From: Candidatus Jettenia sp. AMX2
Lineage (GTDB): Bacteria; Planctomycetota; Brocadiia; Brocadiales; Brocadiaceae
NCBI GenBank assembly: GCA_030583665.1
Contig: CP129469.1
Location: forward strand, 2,595,043-2,659,042
DNA length: 64,000 nt
Direction of reading: 5' to 3'
Positions 34,591 to 43,683 of the stretch are shown piece by piece. Every line of letters starts with the position of its first letter. Position 1 is the stretch's first letter. Below the pieces are notes generated by a model. It saw nothing but the letters and a program-made list of their open reading frames with translations. It ran no database searches and was not told where the DNA came from. Both the position numbers and the translations under genes were made by a program.

Positions 34591-36747
34591 ATGACAATTG
34601 GCAAAAAGATGTATATTTATTTTGGTTGCTGCAGCATAATCCCGTTTTTTGTCATGGCGATAATAGCCTATATAAACGCAAGCGCCTCACTCAGGAAACA
34701 GGCCGAAAATAACCTGATTGCAATACGGGAGATCAAAAGTACCCAGGTTCGTGATTTTATTGAAGACAGAAAAAGAGATCTTGTAACATTCTCTAACAAC
34801 ATCGCAATAGCACAGGCTATGGAAGAGTTTTCACATGCATTCAGCATGCTGGGGGCAAGAAGTGCCAGGGATTTATATATTTTCAGAAACCCCCATCCGA
34901 TCGGGAAGAAACAGGAATTGGCCGACGCCGGCGACCCCAGCGATTATACTTATGTGCATAAAATGTATCATCCATTATTCAAAGATTATTTAGAAAGATA
35001 CGGCTATTACGACATCTTTCTGGTAGATCATACGACCGGAGATATTGTTTATGCCGTCTGTAAGGAGGATGATTTTGGAACGAGTCTTCTGAATGGGAAA
35101 TATGCAAAGGAAAACATTGCAGATGCCTTTCGCAAGGCAAAAGAATCAGACAGTGCCGACTTTGTACAGATGGCAGATTTTCGTGCATATGCACCCTCCA
35201 ATGGTGACCCTGCTTCCTTTATTGCATCACCGATATACGCCAGAGGCGTGAAAATTGGCGTTCTGGTATTTCAAATACCGGTGGACCCGCTAGACAGAAT
35301 CGTACAGGAAAGGTCTGGAATGGGAGTAACCGGAGAAACATTTCTTGTCGGAGAAGACTTACTGATTCGAACAAATTTAAGATCTAACCGGGTTGAAGCA
35401 AAATTACTGGAGCAAAAGATAGACACGGAAACGTCCCAGGCAGCTTTGAAAGGTGAGGTCGGAGTCAAAACAACACGCAATTTCAACAACATTCCGGTTT
35501 TGAGTGGTTATACTTCACTTGACCTGGGAAATCTCAAATGGATTTTATTAACAGAACAAGATACTGCCGAGGCATTTGCACCAGTTTATGCACTCAGAAA
35601 TTGGGCATTGATTATGGGTGGTATTATTGCGGCGGTCGTAGGAACAGTTCTTTTTTTCACTACCTCTCAGATTATACGACTTTTAAAGGGTGTTATTGCC
35701 AGCCTTACAGAAAGTGTGGAACAGTTTACCACTGCTTCCGAGCAGATATCAGCCTCTAGTCAGAACCTTGCACAAGGCGCTTCAGAGCAGGCATCCTCCC
35801 TCGAAGAGACAGCCGCATCTATGGAAGAAATGGCATCCATGACAAAACAGAATGCTAATAATTCCGGAGAGGCGGCCCAGCTTGCCTCACTGTGCAACCA
35901 GACTGCAGAATCAGGCAACAAATCAGTAAACGAAATGAATAATGCAATGCAGGCAATAAATGAGAGTAGCAGAAAAATAGGAGACATCATAAAGGTAATA
36001 GACGGAATCGCATTCCAGACCAACCTCCTGGCGCTTAATGCTGCAGTAGAAGCCGCACGTGCCGGTGAACACGGGAAGGGATTTGCAGTCGTAGCAGAAG
36101 AGGTAAGGAATCTGGCGCAGAGGAGCGCTGCTGCAGCAAAAGACACCGCAGTACTCATAAAAGAAAGTATCGACAAGGCCGATGCAGGCACGAAGCTTTC
36201 TGAAAAGTGTAAAGATGTGTTGACCGATATTGTAACAAATGTAAAGAAAGTAAATAATTTGATTACTGAGATTTCCACCTCATCTCAGGAACAATCAACG
36301 GGGATTGAACAGGTAAGCAAGGCCGTAAATGAGATGGATTGTGTCACCCAGCAGAATGCAGCCAATGCAGAAGAAATGGCATCAGCAAGCGAAGAAATGT
36401 CGGCACAGGCGCAACAGATTATGGAACAGGTCAGAATACTTTCGGTTCAGGTTGGTAATATTGAAAACGAGAACCATCAGACCCATCGCAAATTTTCAGG
36501 AGCTTACTACAAACCAAAAGGAAATGATTTCGCTGCCTCCGGCAATAAGAAACAGGCATCACACAGGAAGGAAAAAGCTGTATCTGCTCCGGAAACCAAA
36601 GAATCATTTGAATATATGTACAGGCAGGTCCCCGGTAAAAGTGGAAATGGAGAGAAACTCAAACCACGCAAGATTAATCCGGAGGCAATTATTCCGATGC
36701 AAAGAACTGCGATAGAAGAACATACTCAAAGACACGATGATTTTTAA
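34591..36747 (+). CDS. Methyl-accepting chemotaxis protein
   Basis: The 718-aa receptor has an N-terminal membrane helix (about 10-30, [12 protein letters not shown]) and a large periplasmic sensor domain (about 31-335) of the dCache type. A second helix follows (about 337-360, [20 protein letters not shown]). I see no clear HAMP motif. Methylation helix 1 has [17 protein letters not shown]. The signalling hairpin has [40 protein letters not shown]. The C-terminal tail is long and unlike the enteric CheR-tethering pentapeptide. The start follows AAGGAGGGGACC. The gene is bracketed by matching repeat clusters, as if carried on a cassette. Confidence 0.93.
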   Translation: MTIGKKMYIYFGCCSIIPFFVMAIIAYINASASLRKQAENNLIAIREIKSTQVRDFIEDRKRDLVTFSNNIAIAQAMEEFSHAFSMLGARSARDLYIFRNPHPIGKKQELADAGDPSDYTYVHKMYHPLFKDYLERYGYYDIFLVDHTTGDIVYAVCKEDDFGTSLLNGKYAKENIADAFRKAKESDSADFVQMADFRAYAPSNGDPASFIASPIYARGVKIGVLVFQIPVDPLDRIVQERSGMGVTGETFLVGEDLLIRTNLRSNRVEAKLLEQKIDTETSQAALKGEVGVKTTRNFNNIPVLSGYTSLDLGNLKWILLTEQDTAEAFAPVYALRNWALIMGGIIAAVVGTVLFFTTSQIIRLLKGVIASLTESVEQFTTASEQISASSQNLAQGASEQASSLEETAASMEEMASMTKQNANNSGEAAQLASLCNQTAESGNKSVNEMNNAMQAINESSRKIGDIIKVIDGIAFQTNLLALNAAVEAARAGEHGKGFAVVAEEVRNLAQRSAAAAKDTAVLIKESIDKADAGTKLSEKCKDVLTDIVTNVKKVNNLITEISTSSQEQSTGIEQVSKAVNEMDCVTQQNAANAEEMASASEEMSAQAQQIMEQVRILSVQVGNIENENHQTHRKFSGAYYKPKGNDFAASGNKKQASHRKEKAVSAPETKESFEYMYRQVPGKSGNGEKLKPRKINPEAIIPMQRTAIEEHTQRHDDF

Positions 36748-36754
36748 GACAGAT

Positions 36755-36932
36755 GGGAACCACGGATTTCACAGATTATACTGATTGCGGAAAGGGATGG
36801 ATGCCGGGTTCTGAGCCATGTAGGGCAGGGACTGCCTGTCCTACATAAAAGAACGCGTTTTAACACCACGAAAAGGCCATGAAGAGAAAAATACCGAAAA
36901 CCCTGACAGGGTTGAGAACCCTGTCAGGGTTA
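36755..36932. repeat. Repeat cluster downstream of the MCP gene, with a strong hairpin
   Basis: Contains ACCACGGATTTCACAGATTATA, a GTAGGGCAGGGACTGCCTGTCCTAC palindrome-like unit (36820-36844) and CATAAAAGAACGCGTTTTAACACCACGAAAA, matching the order upstream of the MCP gene. A perfect 15-bp hairpin follows: AACCCTGACAGGGTT (36899-36913), loop GAG, AACCCTGTCAGGGTT (36917-36931). There is no T-run after it, so it is not a classical terminator. Confidence 0.8.
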
Positions 36933-37054
36933 TTACCGGGAAATTACAAAGCAAATCTAAATCCTATCTTTCTTCATGTTCATCGTAAACTTCGTGTGCT
37001 TCATATTAAAAACAATTTCAATATAATAACTATTTTATATCAGGAGGTATTGAG

Positions 37055-37816
37055 ATGAAAAAGAAGATAATGCATACTTGTTTAATATCTGTTTTTGCCG
37101 CAGGTATATCAGCATCCGGCGCTTTTGCTAAAAATGAAGATACTTTAAAAAATGAAGCAGAACAAATTATAAAATTGCTGATCTCATGCAGGGCTGTTAT
37201 TGCCCAGCATCAGGAGTTGTTTAATAATCCGGATATAGGTGATAAAGGATTTACAGGAGAGGTATACAAAAACAAGATTATCGAACATTTTAAAAATGAA
37301 ACCGGCATGGAGATTTCAGAAAAAGATGCCACTCCCTCGGAACCGTTAAAAAAAGCCCTCGGAACAATATTGATTTCCGCAAAAGAGGTAATAGATGAGA
37401 ATCAGGGGGTGCTAAATGAAAAAGGGAAGGGATTCAAGAATATTATTCCTGCCCGCGTGGGCAGGAGTATTTGTAATAAATTTACCGCATCAATGGGTGG
37501 TGACTATTTATTAAAGCAGACAAGTCTTATGTATAGAAATCTATCCAACCGTCCTGATTTCTTTGAAGCAAGGGTTCTTGAAGAATTTGAGGCTGGAAAG
37601 CATCCAAAAAGCGAGGGAAAAGGAGTTGTGAGAACTAATCCTGACGGCACAAAGGTATACCGTTATATCTTCCCTCTGTACATAGAACCAGCTTGTCTTT
37701 TGTGCCATGGTGAACCCAAAGGCTCAAGGGACATATCCGGCCGTATCAAAGAGGGTTATAAAGAAGGGGAAGTACGGGGCGCAATTAGTGCGGCAATACC
37801 ATATTCATTAAGATAA
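37055..37816 (+). CDS. Periplasmic DUF3365 haem-binding sensor-like protein
   Basis: The 253-aa product has a clear signal peptide (MKKKIMHTCLISVFAAGISA, cleavage after AFA) and one c-type haem motif CLLCH (C214, C217, H218) near the C-terminus. The surrounding sequence (NRPDFFEARVLEEFEAGK, then TKVYRYIFPLYIEPACLLCH, GEPKG) matches the DUF3365/Tll0287-type haem sensor domain. In other bacteria this domain is often the periplasmic part of MCPs or kinases. Here it is free-standing, 307 nt after an MCP gene. Its start has AGGAGG 7 nt upstream. A redox- or gas-sensing partner of the MCP is possible; this is inference. Confidence 0.8.
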   Translation: MKKKIMHTCLISVFAAGISASGAFAKNEDTLKNEAEQIIKLLISCRAVIAQHQELFNNPDIGDKGFTGEVYKNKIIEHFKNETGMEISEKDATPSEPLKKALGTILISAKEVIDENQGVLNEKGKGFKNIIPARVGRSICNKFTASMGGDYLLKQTSLMYRNLSNRPDFFEARVLEEFEAGKHPKSEGKGVVRTNPDGTKVYRYIFPLYIEPACLLCHGEPKGSRDISGRIKEGYKEGEVRGAISAAIPYSLR

Positions 37817-38066
37817 TATACCTGATTTTGAATTGTGAATTGCGGATTGAGAAACGACTCGATTGTATAGGAATTTTCATTTTAATGAAGCTGGTTTGCG
37901 GGGAGGTGTTGTTATAAGGAAGGTGATGGTAGTACGATACGATAGTGTTTGTACTAGTTCATGATCAGAACACTGTCAGTGTGAATTTCCATTCGACTCT
38001 ATATGTGGCTACAAACAAAGTCGCCGAAGGCCTAATTTAATGTATAGGAATTTCAAACTGTTAGTT
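37817..38066. other. Noncoding stretch after the haem protein gene
   Basis: No coding sequence seen. It holds a TTGTGAATTGCGGATTGAG repeat (about 37831-37850). A GTCGCCGAAGGCCTAATTTA unit (about 38020-38040) recurs at about 38198-38217 as AGTCGCCGAATGCCTAATTT. TATAGGAATTT also occurs twice (37866, 38043). It reads like layered repeat debris. Confidence 0.5.
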
Positions 38067-38415
38067 CCTCCCCCCTGTCTGCGTGCGGTGACGCACAGGC
38101 AGGCTCGATGGGGGAGGTTAGGTGGGGGTGAAAGGAACAATCTGTGATCACCCTCCCTTAATCCCTCCCGTCAAGGGAGGGAAAATGTGTTTTTTAGTCG
38201 CCGAATGCCTAATTTATGGGTAAATATGAGGTAACCCCGAAGGGGTGAGATGATTATAGCCAATACATAACCATAGATTAACAACCCCGAAGGGGTGGCA
38301 TAAAACAACGATAATTCCGAAGGGATAGTATGAAGAATCTGTATTCTCTGTCACCCCTTCGGGGTTTAACCTATGTTTTGTATCTTTTACTATAATCATA
38401 ACATCCCTTCGGGAT
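38067..38415. repeat. DUF559-linked repeat module, inverted diverged copy C
   Basis: Contains the GC-rich CCTGTCTGCGTGCGGTGACG segment and GGTGGGGGTG, both reverse complements of the ones in copy A (23985-24030). Three AACCCCGAAGGGGT-type palindromes and CATCCCTTCGGGATT follow, so it is related to copies A and B but rearranged. No DUF559 reading frame remains here. Confidence 0.75.
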
Positions 38416-38527
38416 TAAAAAAGTGGCAACTTATCAAATCCCACCCTAACTTGTAAATCTTTGCGTTCTTTGTGTCTTTGAGGTGAACTTTTACCAAGTT
38501 TGCAATCCGAAATTGGAAGATAACCTA

Positions 38528-39016
38528 ATGAATTTATACGATAACGGTAATATTGTTACAGTAGGAGTGGGAGACTTGAAAATTGCAGGAACACCCAAAT
38601 TAATAAAAACCACTCTTGGCTCTTGTATAGGTGTTGTTTTATATGATAGCGTGCAAAAAATAGCAGGGATGCTGCATTTGATGCTGCCTAACTGTAATAA
38701 TAGGCAAGATAAGCCAAGCAAGTACGCTGATACCGGCATACCCTTGCTCCTTGACTTAATGATAAACCATGCCAAATCAAAAAAAAGTGCTTTGACAGCG
38801 AAGGTCTTTGGTGGAGCAAGGATGTTTAACGTGAACAGCGAGTTATTTGACATCGGAAGATCTAATATAGCCGAAACACAAAGGATACTCAATCTGCTTG
38901 ATATAAGGATTATTGCCTCAAAGGTTGGTGGTACAAAGGGGTACCAGATTACCGTCGACACAAAAACCGGCATTGTGCAGAGCCGTGTATTTGGGAAAGA
39001 GATAGAAGAATACTAG
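38528..39016 (+). CDS. cheD: CheD, receptor glutamine deamidase
   Basis: CheD deamidates glutamines in MCPs and works with CheC. From the ATG at 38528 the protein is 162 aa. An upstream in-frame GTG at 38483 would add 15 residues from repeat DNA and is unlikely. Catalytic Cys33 is in TTLGSCIGVVLYD and His50 in AGMLHLMLP. The Cys-to-His spacing of 17 is the same as in Thermotoga CheD. The C-terminus has VFGGARMF and VGGTKGYQITVDTKTG. The CheC-like gene follows at 39437. Confidence 0.94.
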   Translation: MNLYDNGNIVTVGVGDLKIAGTPKLIKTTLGSCIGVVLYDSVQKIAGMLHLMLPNCNNRQDKPSKYADTGIPLLLDLMINHAKSKKSALTAKVFGGARMFNVNSELFDIGRSNIAETQRILNLLDIRIIASKVGGTKGYQITVDTKTGIVQSRVFGKEIEEY

Positions 39017-39044
39017 TACAACGTTTCATAAAAACCTATACAAA

Positions 39045-39235
39045 ACGAATGTCATTGCGAGGAGTGGAGATTCCTCGCCTGTCATTGTAAGGTCGCTAAG
39101 ATTTTTCGTCTGTCATTGCGAGGACCGAAGCGACGAAGCAATCTCTAAAAAGGCTCGGAACAAGCTCCGCAATCTCTTATTTCATAAAGACTTAAGATTG
39201 CTTCGCTGTCGCTTGCAATGACAATAACATATGTA
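39045..39235. repeat. TCATTGCGAG repeat hairpin between cheD and cheC-like
   Basis: Three TCATTG(C/T)(G/A)AG units on one strand (39051, 39080, 39112) face TTGCTTCGCTGTCGCTTGCAATGAC (39200-39224) on the other. GTCATTGCGAGGACCGAAGCGACGAAGCAATC can therefore fold with it into a long imperfect stem. The same element occurs at 33669 and 54580-54770. No coding sequence is present. Confidence 0.8.
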
Positions 39236-39436
39236 GACATATTTGTGGAACGATACACTAGCAGCTTTAAAATTAGGGATATTGATTATTTTTAACGTTC
39301 CGCTTTTGAAAGATGGGATAAAGAGAGTAGTTGGTAGGACGAAGTCAATCGTCAATAATTTTTGAATCTTTGCGTTCTTTGCGTCTTTGCGGTAAATTTT
39401 ACCCAAAATCCTAAATTGAAGGAAAGGGTTTACCAT

Positions 39437-40039
39437 ATGCAGATAACAGCAGAACATCAGAAGATGCTGGACATTATTGTAAAAATTGGCGTGGACAATG
39501 CCTCCCGCACGTTTTCCAAAACAATTAAACATGCTGTAGTAATACAATTAGCAAAAACTGAAGTGGTAGGTATCAGTGAGATTACGGAAGAGATGAATAA
39601 AGATTTACGGGAAATGGTAGCCTCTCTTTTACGGCTTGAAGGCACCTTTAAAGGAAAACTTCTGTTCATGATTCCATTGGACAGCGCTCTGGTACTTCAG
39701 GATCTCTATATAGGATCTTTGCCTGGAACCTCGGCATCATTCGATGAATACACGGAAGCCACAGTACAGGAGATTGGAAATATCCTTGCCAGCTCCATTG
39801 GTAATTCACTCGCATCAGACATCGGTTCCACGCTTTTGCCGACACCACCGCTCGTTATGTGTGACTTTGCAGGCACCATCTTCACATCACTTATTTTTGA
39901 AGATGGTATTGATAATGACTCCTTACTCCTGACAAGGGCAAGATTCAAACTGCATAATACTGAAATAGACTGTTATTTCTTTTTACTCCCTGATCTACCT
40001 ACGATAAAAGAAACACTGAATAAATTGGAAAAATCCTAA
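39437..40039 (+). CDS. CheC-like protein with one intact phosphatase motif
   Basis: The 200-aa product (ATG at 39437; a longer frame upstream runs into repeats) resembles CheC, the CheY-P phosphatase that also stimulates CheD. The second E-x2-N motif is intact in ATVQEIGNILASSIGNSLAS (about 110-129). The first motif region reads IIVKIGVDNASRTFSKTI, lacking the E/N catalytic pair. Core pieces GKLLFMIPLDSALVLQDLYI and LTRARFKLHNTEIDCYFFLL fit CheC. It follows cheD, its usual partner. It could also be labelled CheX; the length and first-motif remnant favour CheC. Confidence 0.78.
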   Translation: MQITAEHQKMLDIIVKIGVDNASRTFSKTIKHAVVIQLAKTEVVGISEITEEMNKDLREMVASLLRLEGTFKGKLLFMIPLDSALVLQDLYIGSLPGTSASFDEYTEATVQEIGNILASSIGNSLASDIGSTLLPTPPLVMCDFAGTIFTSLIFEDGIDNDSLLLTRARFKLHNTEIDCYFFLLPDLPTIKETLNKLEKS

Positions 40040-40043
40040 ACTG

Positions 40044-40071
40044 GTAGAGACGCAAAATCTTGCGTCTCTAC
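40044..40071. repeat. GTAGAGACGCAA hairpin between cheC-like and the receiver gene
   Basis: Perfect 12-bp arms GTAGAGACGCAA and TTGCGTCTCTAC with a 4-nt loop AATC, only 19 nt upstream of the next start. It is the same element as at 41379-41410 and 21515-21547. Confidence 0.9.
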
Positions 40072-40090
40072 AATCTTAACGGAACTGATT

Positions 40091-40459
40091 ATGAAAAAAG
40101 TATTGATAGTAGACGATGCAAGTGTTGTGAGATTAAGACTAAAGAAGGTTTTCAGTCAAAGTTGCTTTGAAGTGATAGGAGAAGCTTCAAACGGAAAAGA
40201 AGCCCTTACGAAGTATATGGAACTCAAACCTGACATTGTCACTATGGACTTAATAATGCCGGTATCAGATGGTATTCAGGCTATAAAGGATATAATGGCA
40301 TTTGACGAAAATGCAAAGATCGTAATCGTATCCGGTATAGATCAAAAAGAGATATTATGGAAGGCAATCAAGGCAGGAGCAGCTTCTTATATTGTAAAAC
40401 CGTTTGAAAATGACAGGATACTATCAACACTAAGTGAGGTGTTAGGTCTTAAGTCATAG
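40091..40459 (+). CDS. CheY-like single receiver domain
   Basis: The 122-aa receiver has MKKVLIVDDASVVRLRLKKV, phosphoacceptor D53 in VTMDLIMPVSDG, IVSGIDQKE and YIVKPFEND. It is a second CheY-type protein in the cluster, divergent from the one at 29445 (D-L-I-M-P instead of D-W-N-M-P). It is next to the CheC-like gene and cheR. It could be a motor regulator or a phosphate sink. Confidence 0.88.
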   Translation: MKKVLIVDDASVVRLRLKKVFSQSCFEVIGEASNGKEALTKYMELKPDIVTMDLIMPVSDGIQAIKDIMAFDENAKIVIVSGIDQKEILWKAIKAGAASYIVKPFENDRILSTLSEVLGLKS

Positions 40460-40527
40460 TAAATTTTGAATTTCGGATTGCAGTTTTTTTATTCCGCAAT
40501 CCTCAGTTGAACAGACTGGAGTCTGCC

Positions 40528-41361
40528 ATGCAATATACCCTTTCTGACGAAGAATTTATGTTGTTTAGAAACCTGATTTACGATACCTGCGGAATAAACA
40601 TAACACCTTCTAAAAAAGAGTTGCTGAAGGCCAGGCTAAACAAACGTCTGATACAATCAGGCATAAGCTCATTTAGGGATTATTATAAATACGTTACCTC
40701 TGTTGATAATACCAGTAATGAATTAATTCATCTCATTGACAGCATTTCAACAAACAAAACAGATTTTTTCCGGGAAAAAAAACACTTTGACTTTTTGGAC
40801 AATACACTTTTACCTGCCCTGATTTCAAAAAAAACAAAGGAAAGAAACAGAAAATTTCGTATATGGTGCGCAGCAGCTTCGTCAGGAGAAGAGCCTTATA
40901 CTATTGCCATGACACTGTTTAATCATGTCAAACCCGGCAACGGTTGGGATATTAAGATCCTGGCAACCGATATCTCTACAAAGGTACTTCAAAAAGCCAT
41001 TCAGGGTATTTACAAAGAGGACTTGTTGAAAGATGTTCCACCGGAAATTATCTCTTCTCATTTTTCAAGCGTGATTATTGATAATACAAAATGTTACCGG
41101 GTAAAGGATCACCTCGGAGATATTATCACTTTCAGAAGATTTAATCTCATGACGCCTCAGTTTCCGTTCAAAAATCCTTTTGATTTTATCTTTTGCAGAA
41201 ATGTAATGATTTATTTTGATCCGGAAACACAGCGCAAACTTGTTACAAACCTCTATAATTGCTTGCCCAAAGGCGGTTATCTCTTTATTGGCCATTCTGA
41301 AACATTATCCAGAAGTAAATCTGATTTCAAATATATTCAGCCAGCAATTTATCAAAAATAA
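40528..41361 (+). CDS. cheR: CheR, MCP methyltransferase
   Basis: SAM-dependent methylation of receptor glutamates. I choose the ATG at 40528, with GGAG 9 nt upstream; an in-frame TTG seven codons earlier is weaker. The 277-aa product has the N-terminal helical domain and NKTDFFREKKHFDFLDNTLL. SAM-binding motifs are IWCAAASSGEEPYTIAM, ILATDISTKVL, and FDFIFCRNVMIYFDPETQRK. The C-terminus is GGYLFIGHSETL. It works with CheB encoded next. Confidence 0.96.
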   Translation: MQYTLSDEEFMLFRNLIYDTCGINITPSKKELLKARLNKRLIQSGISSFRDYYKYVTSVDNTSNELIHLIDSISTNKTDFFREKKHFDFLDNTLLPALISKKTKERNRKFRIWCAAASSGEEPYTIAMTLFNHVKPGNGWDIKILATDISTKVLQKAIQGIYKEDLLKDVPPEIISSHFSSVIIDNTKCYRVKDHLGDIITFRRFNLMTPQFPFKNPFDFIFCRNVMIYFDPETQRKLVTNLYNCLPKGGYLFIGHSETLSRSKSDFKYIQPAIYQK

Positions 41362-41378
41362 TAAACAATTTGATTGTA

Positions 41379-41410
41379 TAGTAGAGACGCAAGATTTTGC
41401 GTCTCTACTA
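41379..41410. repeat. TAGTAGAGACGCAA hairpin between cheR and cheB
   Basis: Perfect 14-bp arms with a GATT loop (41379-41392 and 41397-41410), ending 20 nt before the cheB start. Its loop lies immediately upstream of the cheB ribosome-binding region, so it could affect cheB translation, although it is a dispersed repeat. Confidence 0.9.
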
Positions 41411-41429
41411 TGCTTGAGGTAAGAAACCA

Positions 41430-42509
41430 ATGAATCGCAAGATAAAAGTGCTCGTCATTGACGATTCTGCTGTCGTCAGAAAAATCTTATCCAGTAGATT
41501 GAGTACCTATAAGGATATTGAAGTAGTCGGCACAGCAGCAGATCCATTCATAGCCAGGAATAAAATATTGCAACTGAAACCAGATGTGCTTACGCTTGAT
41601 GTTGAAATGCCAAAAATGGACGGGCTTACCTTCTTACATAAACTAATGACATACTATCCCATACCAACGATCATGGTAAGCTCACTCACCCAGGAAGGCT
41701 GTGACACTACGTTAAAGGCACTGGAAATCGGAGCCATAGACTTTGTCGCTAAACCAACCAGCAGGCTTAGCAGCGATGTCGGTGATGTAATCGATGAGCT
41801 CTATTTGAAAATAAAAGCCGCATCCATAGCAAAATTAAAAGCAAGGCAGAGCCTGACAGAAAATACCACCGGCTATCTCAGGGAAAACCCTCCTTATAGA
41901 AACTGCGAAAACGGACATAATTATACAATATTCAAGGGTACACAGAAGATTGTCGTAATAGGAGCATCAACGGGAGGTACGGAAGCCTTGAAGGAGGTTT
42001 TAACAAAAATGCCTCCGGATGCTCCGGGAATAGCTATTGTCCAGCATATGCCTGAAACGTTTACAAAGGCATTTGCTGAACGGTTAAACTCATTGTGTGC
42101 TATCAAGGTAAAGGAGGGGAAAAACGGGGATAGCCTTATCCAGGGACAGGCAATACTGGCACCGGGAAATTATCATATGTGCTTAAGGAGAAGCGGGGCA
42201 ATGTATCATATTGAAACAAATCAGGAACCGGCCATACACCATCAAAGACCGGCGGTAGATATTCTCTTCAATTCTGCTGCACAATATGCAGGGATCAATG
42301 CAATCGGTGTAATAATGACCGGAATGGGAGCTGACGGTGCAGCCGGATTACTGAAAATGAAAGAAGCAGGTGCAAAAACAGTAGCGCAGGACGAAGATAG
42401 TTGCGTGGTGTTTGGCATGCCGAAGGAAGCAATTAAACTGGGGGCAGCAGATGCCGTTGTGCCGTTACAGAAAATTCCGGCTACTATTCTCAGCCTCCTG
42501 AAAAATTAA
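41430..42509 (+). CDS. cheB: CheB, MCP methylesterase
   Basis: The 359-aa product has a receiver domain (DD at 11-12, phosphoacceptor D57 in LTLDVEMPKMDG, VAKPTS) and a C-terminal methylesterase. The esterase has the catalytic serine in VVIGASTGGTEAL (about residue 180), histidine in AIVQHMPETFTKAF, and aspartate in IMTGMGADGAAGL. The C-terminus has AQDEDSCVVFGMPKEAIKLG. It is the last gene of the plus-strand cluster and convergent with the unknown gene at 42523. Confidence 0.97.
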   Translation: MNRKIKVLVIDDSAVVRKILSSRLSTYKDIEVVGTAADPFIARNKILQLKPDVLTLDVEMPKMDGLTFLHKLMTYYPIPTIMVSSLTQEGCDTTLKALEIGAIDFVAKPTSRLSSDVGDVIDELYLKIKAASIAKLKARQSLTENTTGYLRENPPYRNCENGHNYTIFKGTQKIVVIGASTGGTEALKEVLTKMPPDAPGIAIVQHMPETFTKAFAERLNSLCAIKVKEGKNGDSLIQGQAILAPGNYHMCLRRSGAMYHIETNQEPAIHHQRPAVDILFNSAAQYAGINAIGVIMTGMGADGAAGLLKMKEAGAKTVAQDEDSCVVFGMPKEAIKLGAADAVVPLQKIPATILSLLKN

Positions 42510-42522
42510 TTTCAATCTGATT

Positions 42523-43584
42523 TTATATTCTAAAAAAAGATAGGAAAAAAGAAGGAATTGATTCTATTGTCTTTCTAAAACCTGTATTTCTCACATATTT
42601 CCATTCCTTACCGCTGCTGTTGTCGTCAGGCATGGTAATATTATGTACAACAGGCAGACCCTTTATCCCCCTTTTGAAATTGAAGGAACGAGTCCTTGTA
42701 TATGCCGCCCCGCCGGGTAATATGTCCATTATAAAACTTATAAAGACCTGAACATTATCAAATATTGCAGTTGTTGCATTTCTCCCGGGTTTACAATTAC
42801 CTAATGTTGCATCCGGAACATTCTCAACGGTATTTAAACCTGCAAGTGTTATATCCTTCACTACGTTATTCACGCTTCCGGGAATGCCCTTCAAAACATC
42901 TTCAAACAACGCATTTTTAAAGATTTTTCTGAAAAAATGCTTTGCCCTGCCAACAAGTCCAACAGGTTGAGATTCCCCTTCCGGAGTGTACAGACCAAGT
43001 GTCACACCACTCATCATATTCCTGAAAAAATTTGCAACCGTTGCTGTTAAACCAACCTTCCTGCCATCTTTTACATGGCCATCTTGGCACACATACTTAA
43101 ACTTTGCACCGGCACCCAAATTGTCGACCGCATTCCTGATATTACTACCAGCATCAGTCAGGTTTTTCTCCATTCTTTTTGTGAATCTGGAATGGTCGTA
43201 ATCATGTTCTCTCACCTCTGTCGATTTGTTCAGAAAATAATTATCACCGCCTGGATTAGACAACAGTTGATCCTCTTTGTATTGCTTGTATTGTTCTAAT
43301 ATTGAAAACTTTGAAGGTTTGCCTATATCGGTTTTATTTGCAGACAATCTCTCAGGAACTATAGTTAGTATGCCACTACGCACTGATTCAACTCCTATCT
43401 CTTCTCGTTGCTGCCTGCCAAAGCTGTTTACTTCACCGGATTCTCTGCGAAGTATTTTTTCAAAAGAATACTGCTCTGATAAATTGTTGTTGAAAACACC
43501 GCAATCCTGGCCATTAAAACCCGTAATACCTTTTGTCAATGTTTCCGTAATAACGTAAGAATTATTGATTTCAGGAATATTCAT
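42523..43584 (-). CDS. Protein of unknown function, 353 aa
   Basis: I do not recognise a family. The first 110 residues are polar and low in structure. Residues about 130-230 have amphipathic helices (NLTDAGSNIRNAVDNLGAGA, NFFRNMMSGVTLGLYTPEGE, AKHFFRKIFKNALFEDVLKG). A second block (IPGSVNNVVKDITLAGLNTV, NVQVFISFIMDILPGGAAY) has one hydrophobic stretch. It ends in KTIESIPSFFLSFFRI. There is no signal peptide. It lies 13 nt from cheB, tail to tail, and is upstream of a receiver gene on the opposite side. It is codon-wise like its neighbours, so it is probably real. Confidence 0.6.
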   Translation of the reverse strand: MNIPEINNSYVITETLTKGITGFNGQDCGVFNNNLSEQYSFEKILRRESGEVNSFGRQQREEIGVESVRSGILTIVPERLSANKTDIGKPSKFSILEQYKQYKEDQLLSNPGGDNYFLNKSTEVREHDYDHSRFTKRMEKNLTDAGSNIRNAVDNLGAGAKFKYVCQDGHVKDGRKVGLTATVANFFRNMMSGVTLGLYTPEGESQPVGLVGRAKHFFRKIFKNALFEDVLKGIPGSVNNVVKDITLAGLNTVENVPDATLGNCKPGRNATTAIFDNVQVFISFIMDILPGGAAYTRTRSFNFKRGIKGLPVVHNITMPDDNSSGKEWKYVRNTGFRKTIESIPSFFLSFFRI

Positions 43585-43683
43585 AAAGTAGCCATAGCCA
43601 AAAATAGGACGCAGATTACGCTGATGCTTCGGTCAAAAAAGTTTATCACAAAGCGAAAAGAATGCCATACAATATGTGAGACA

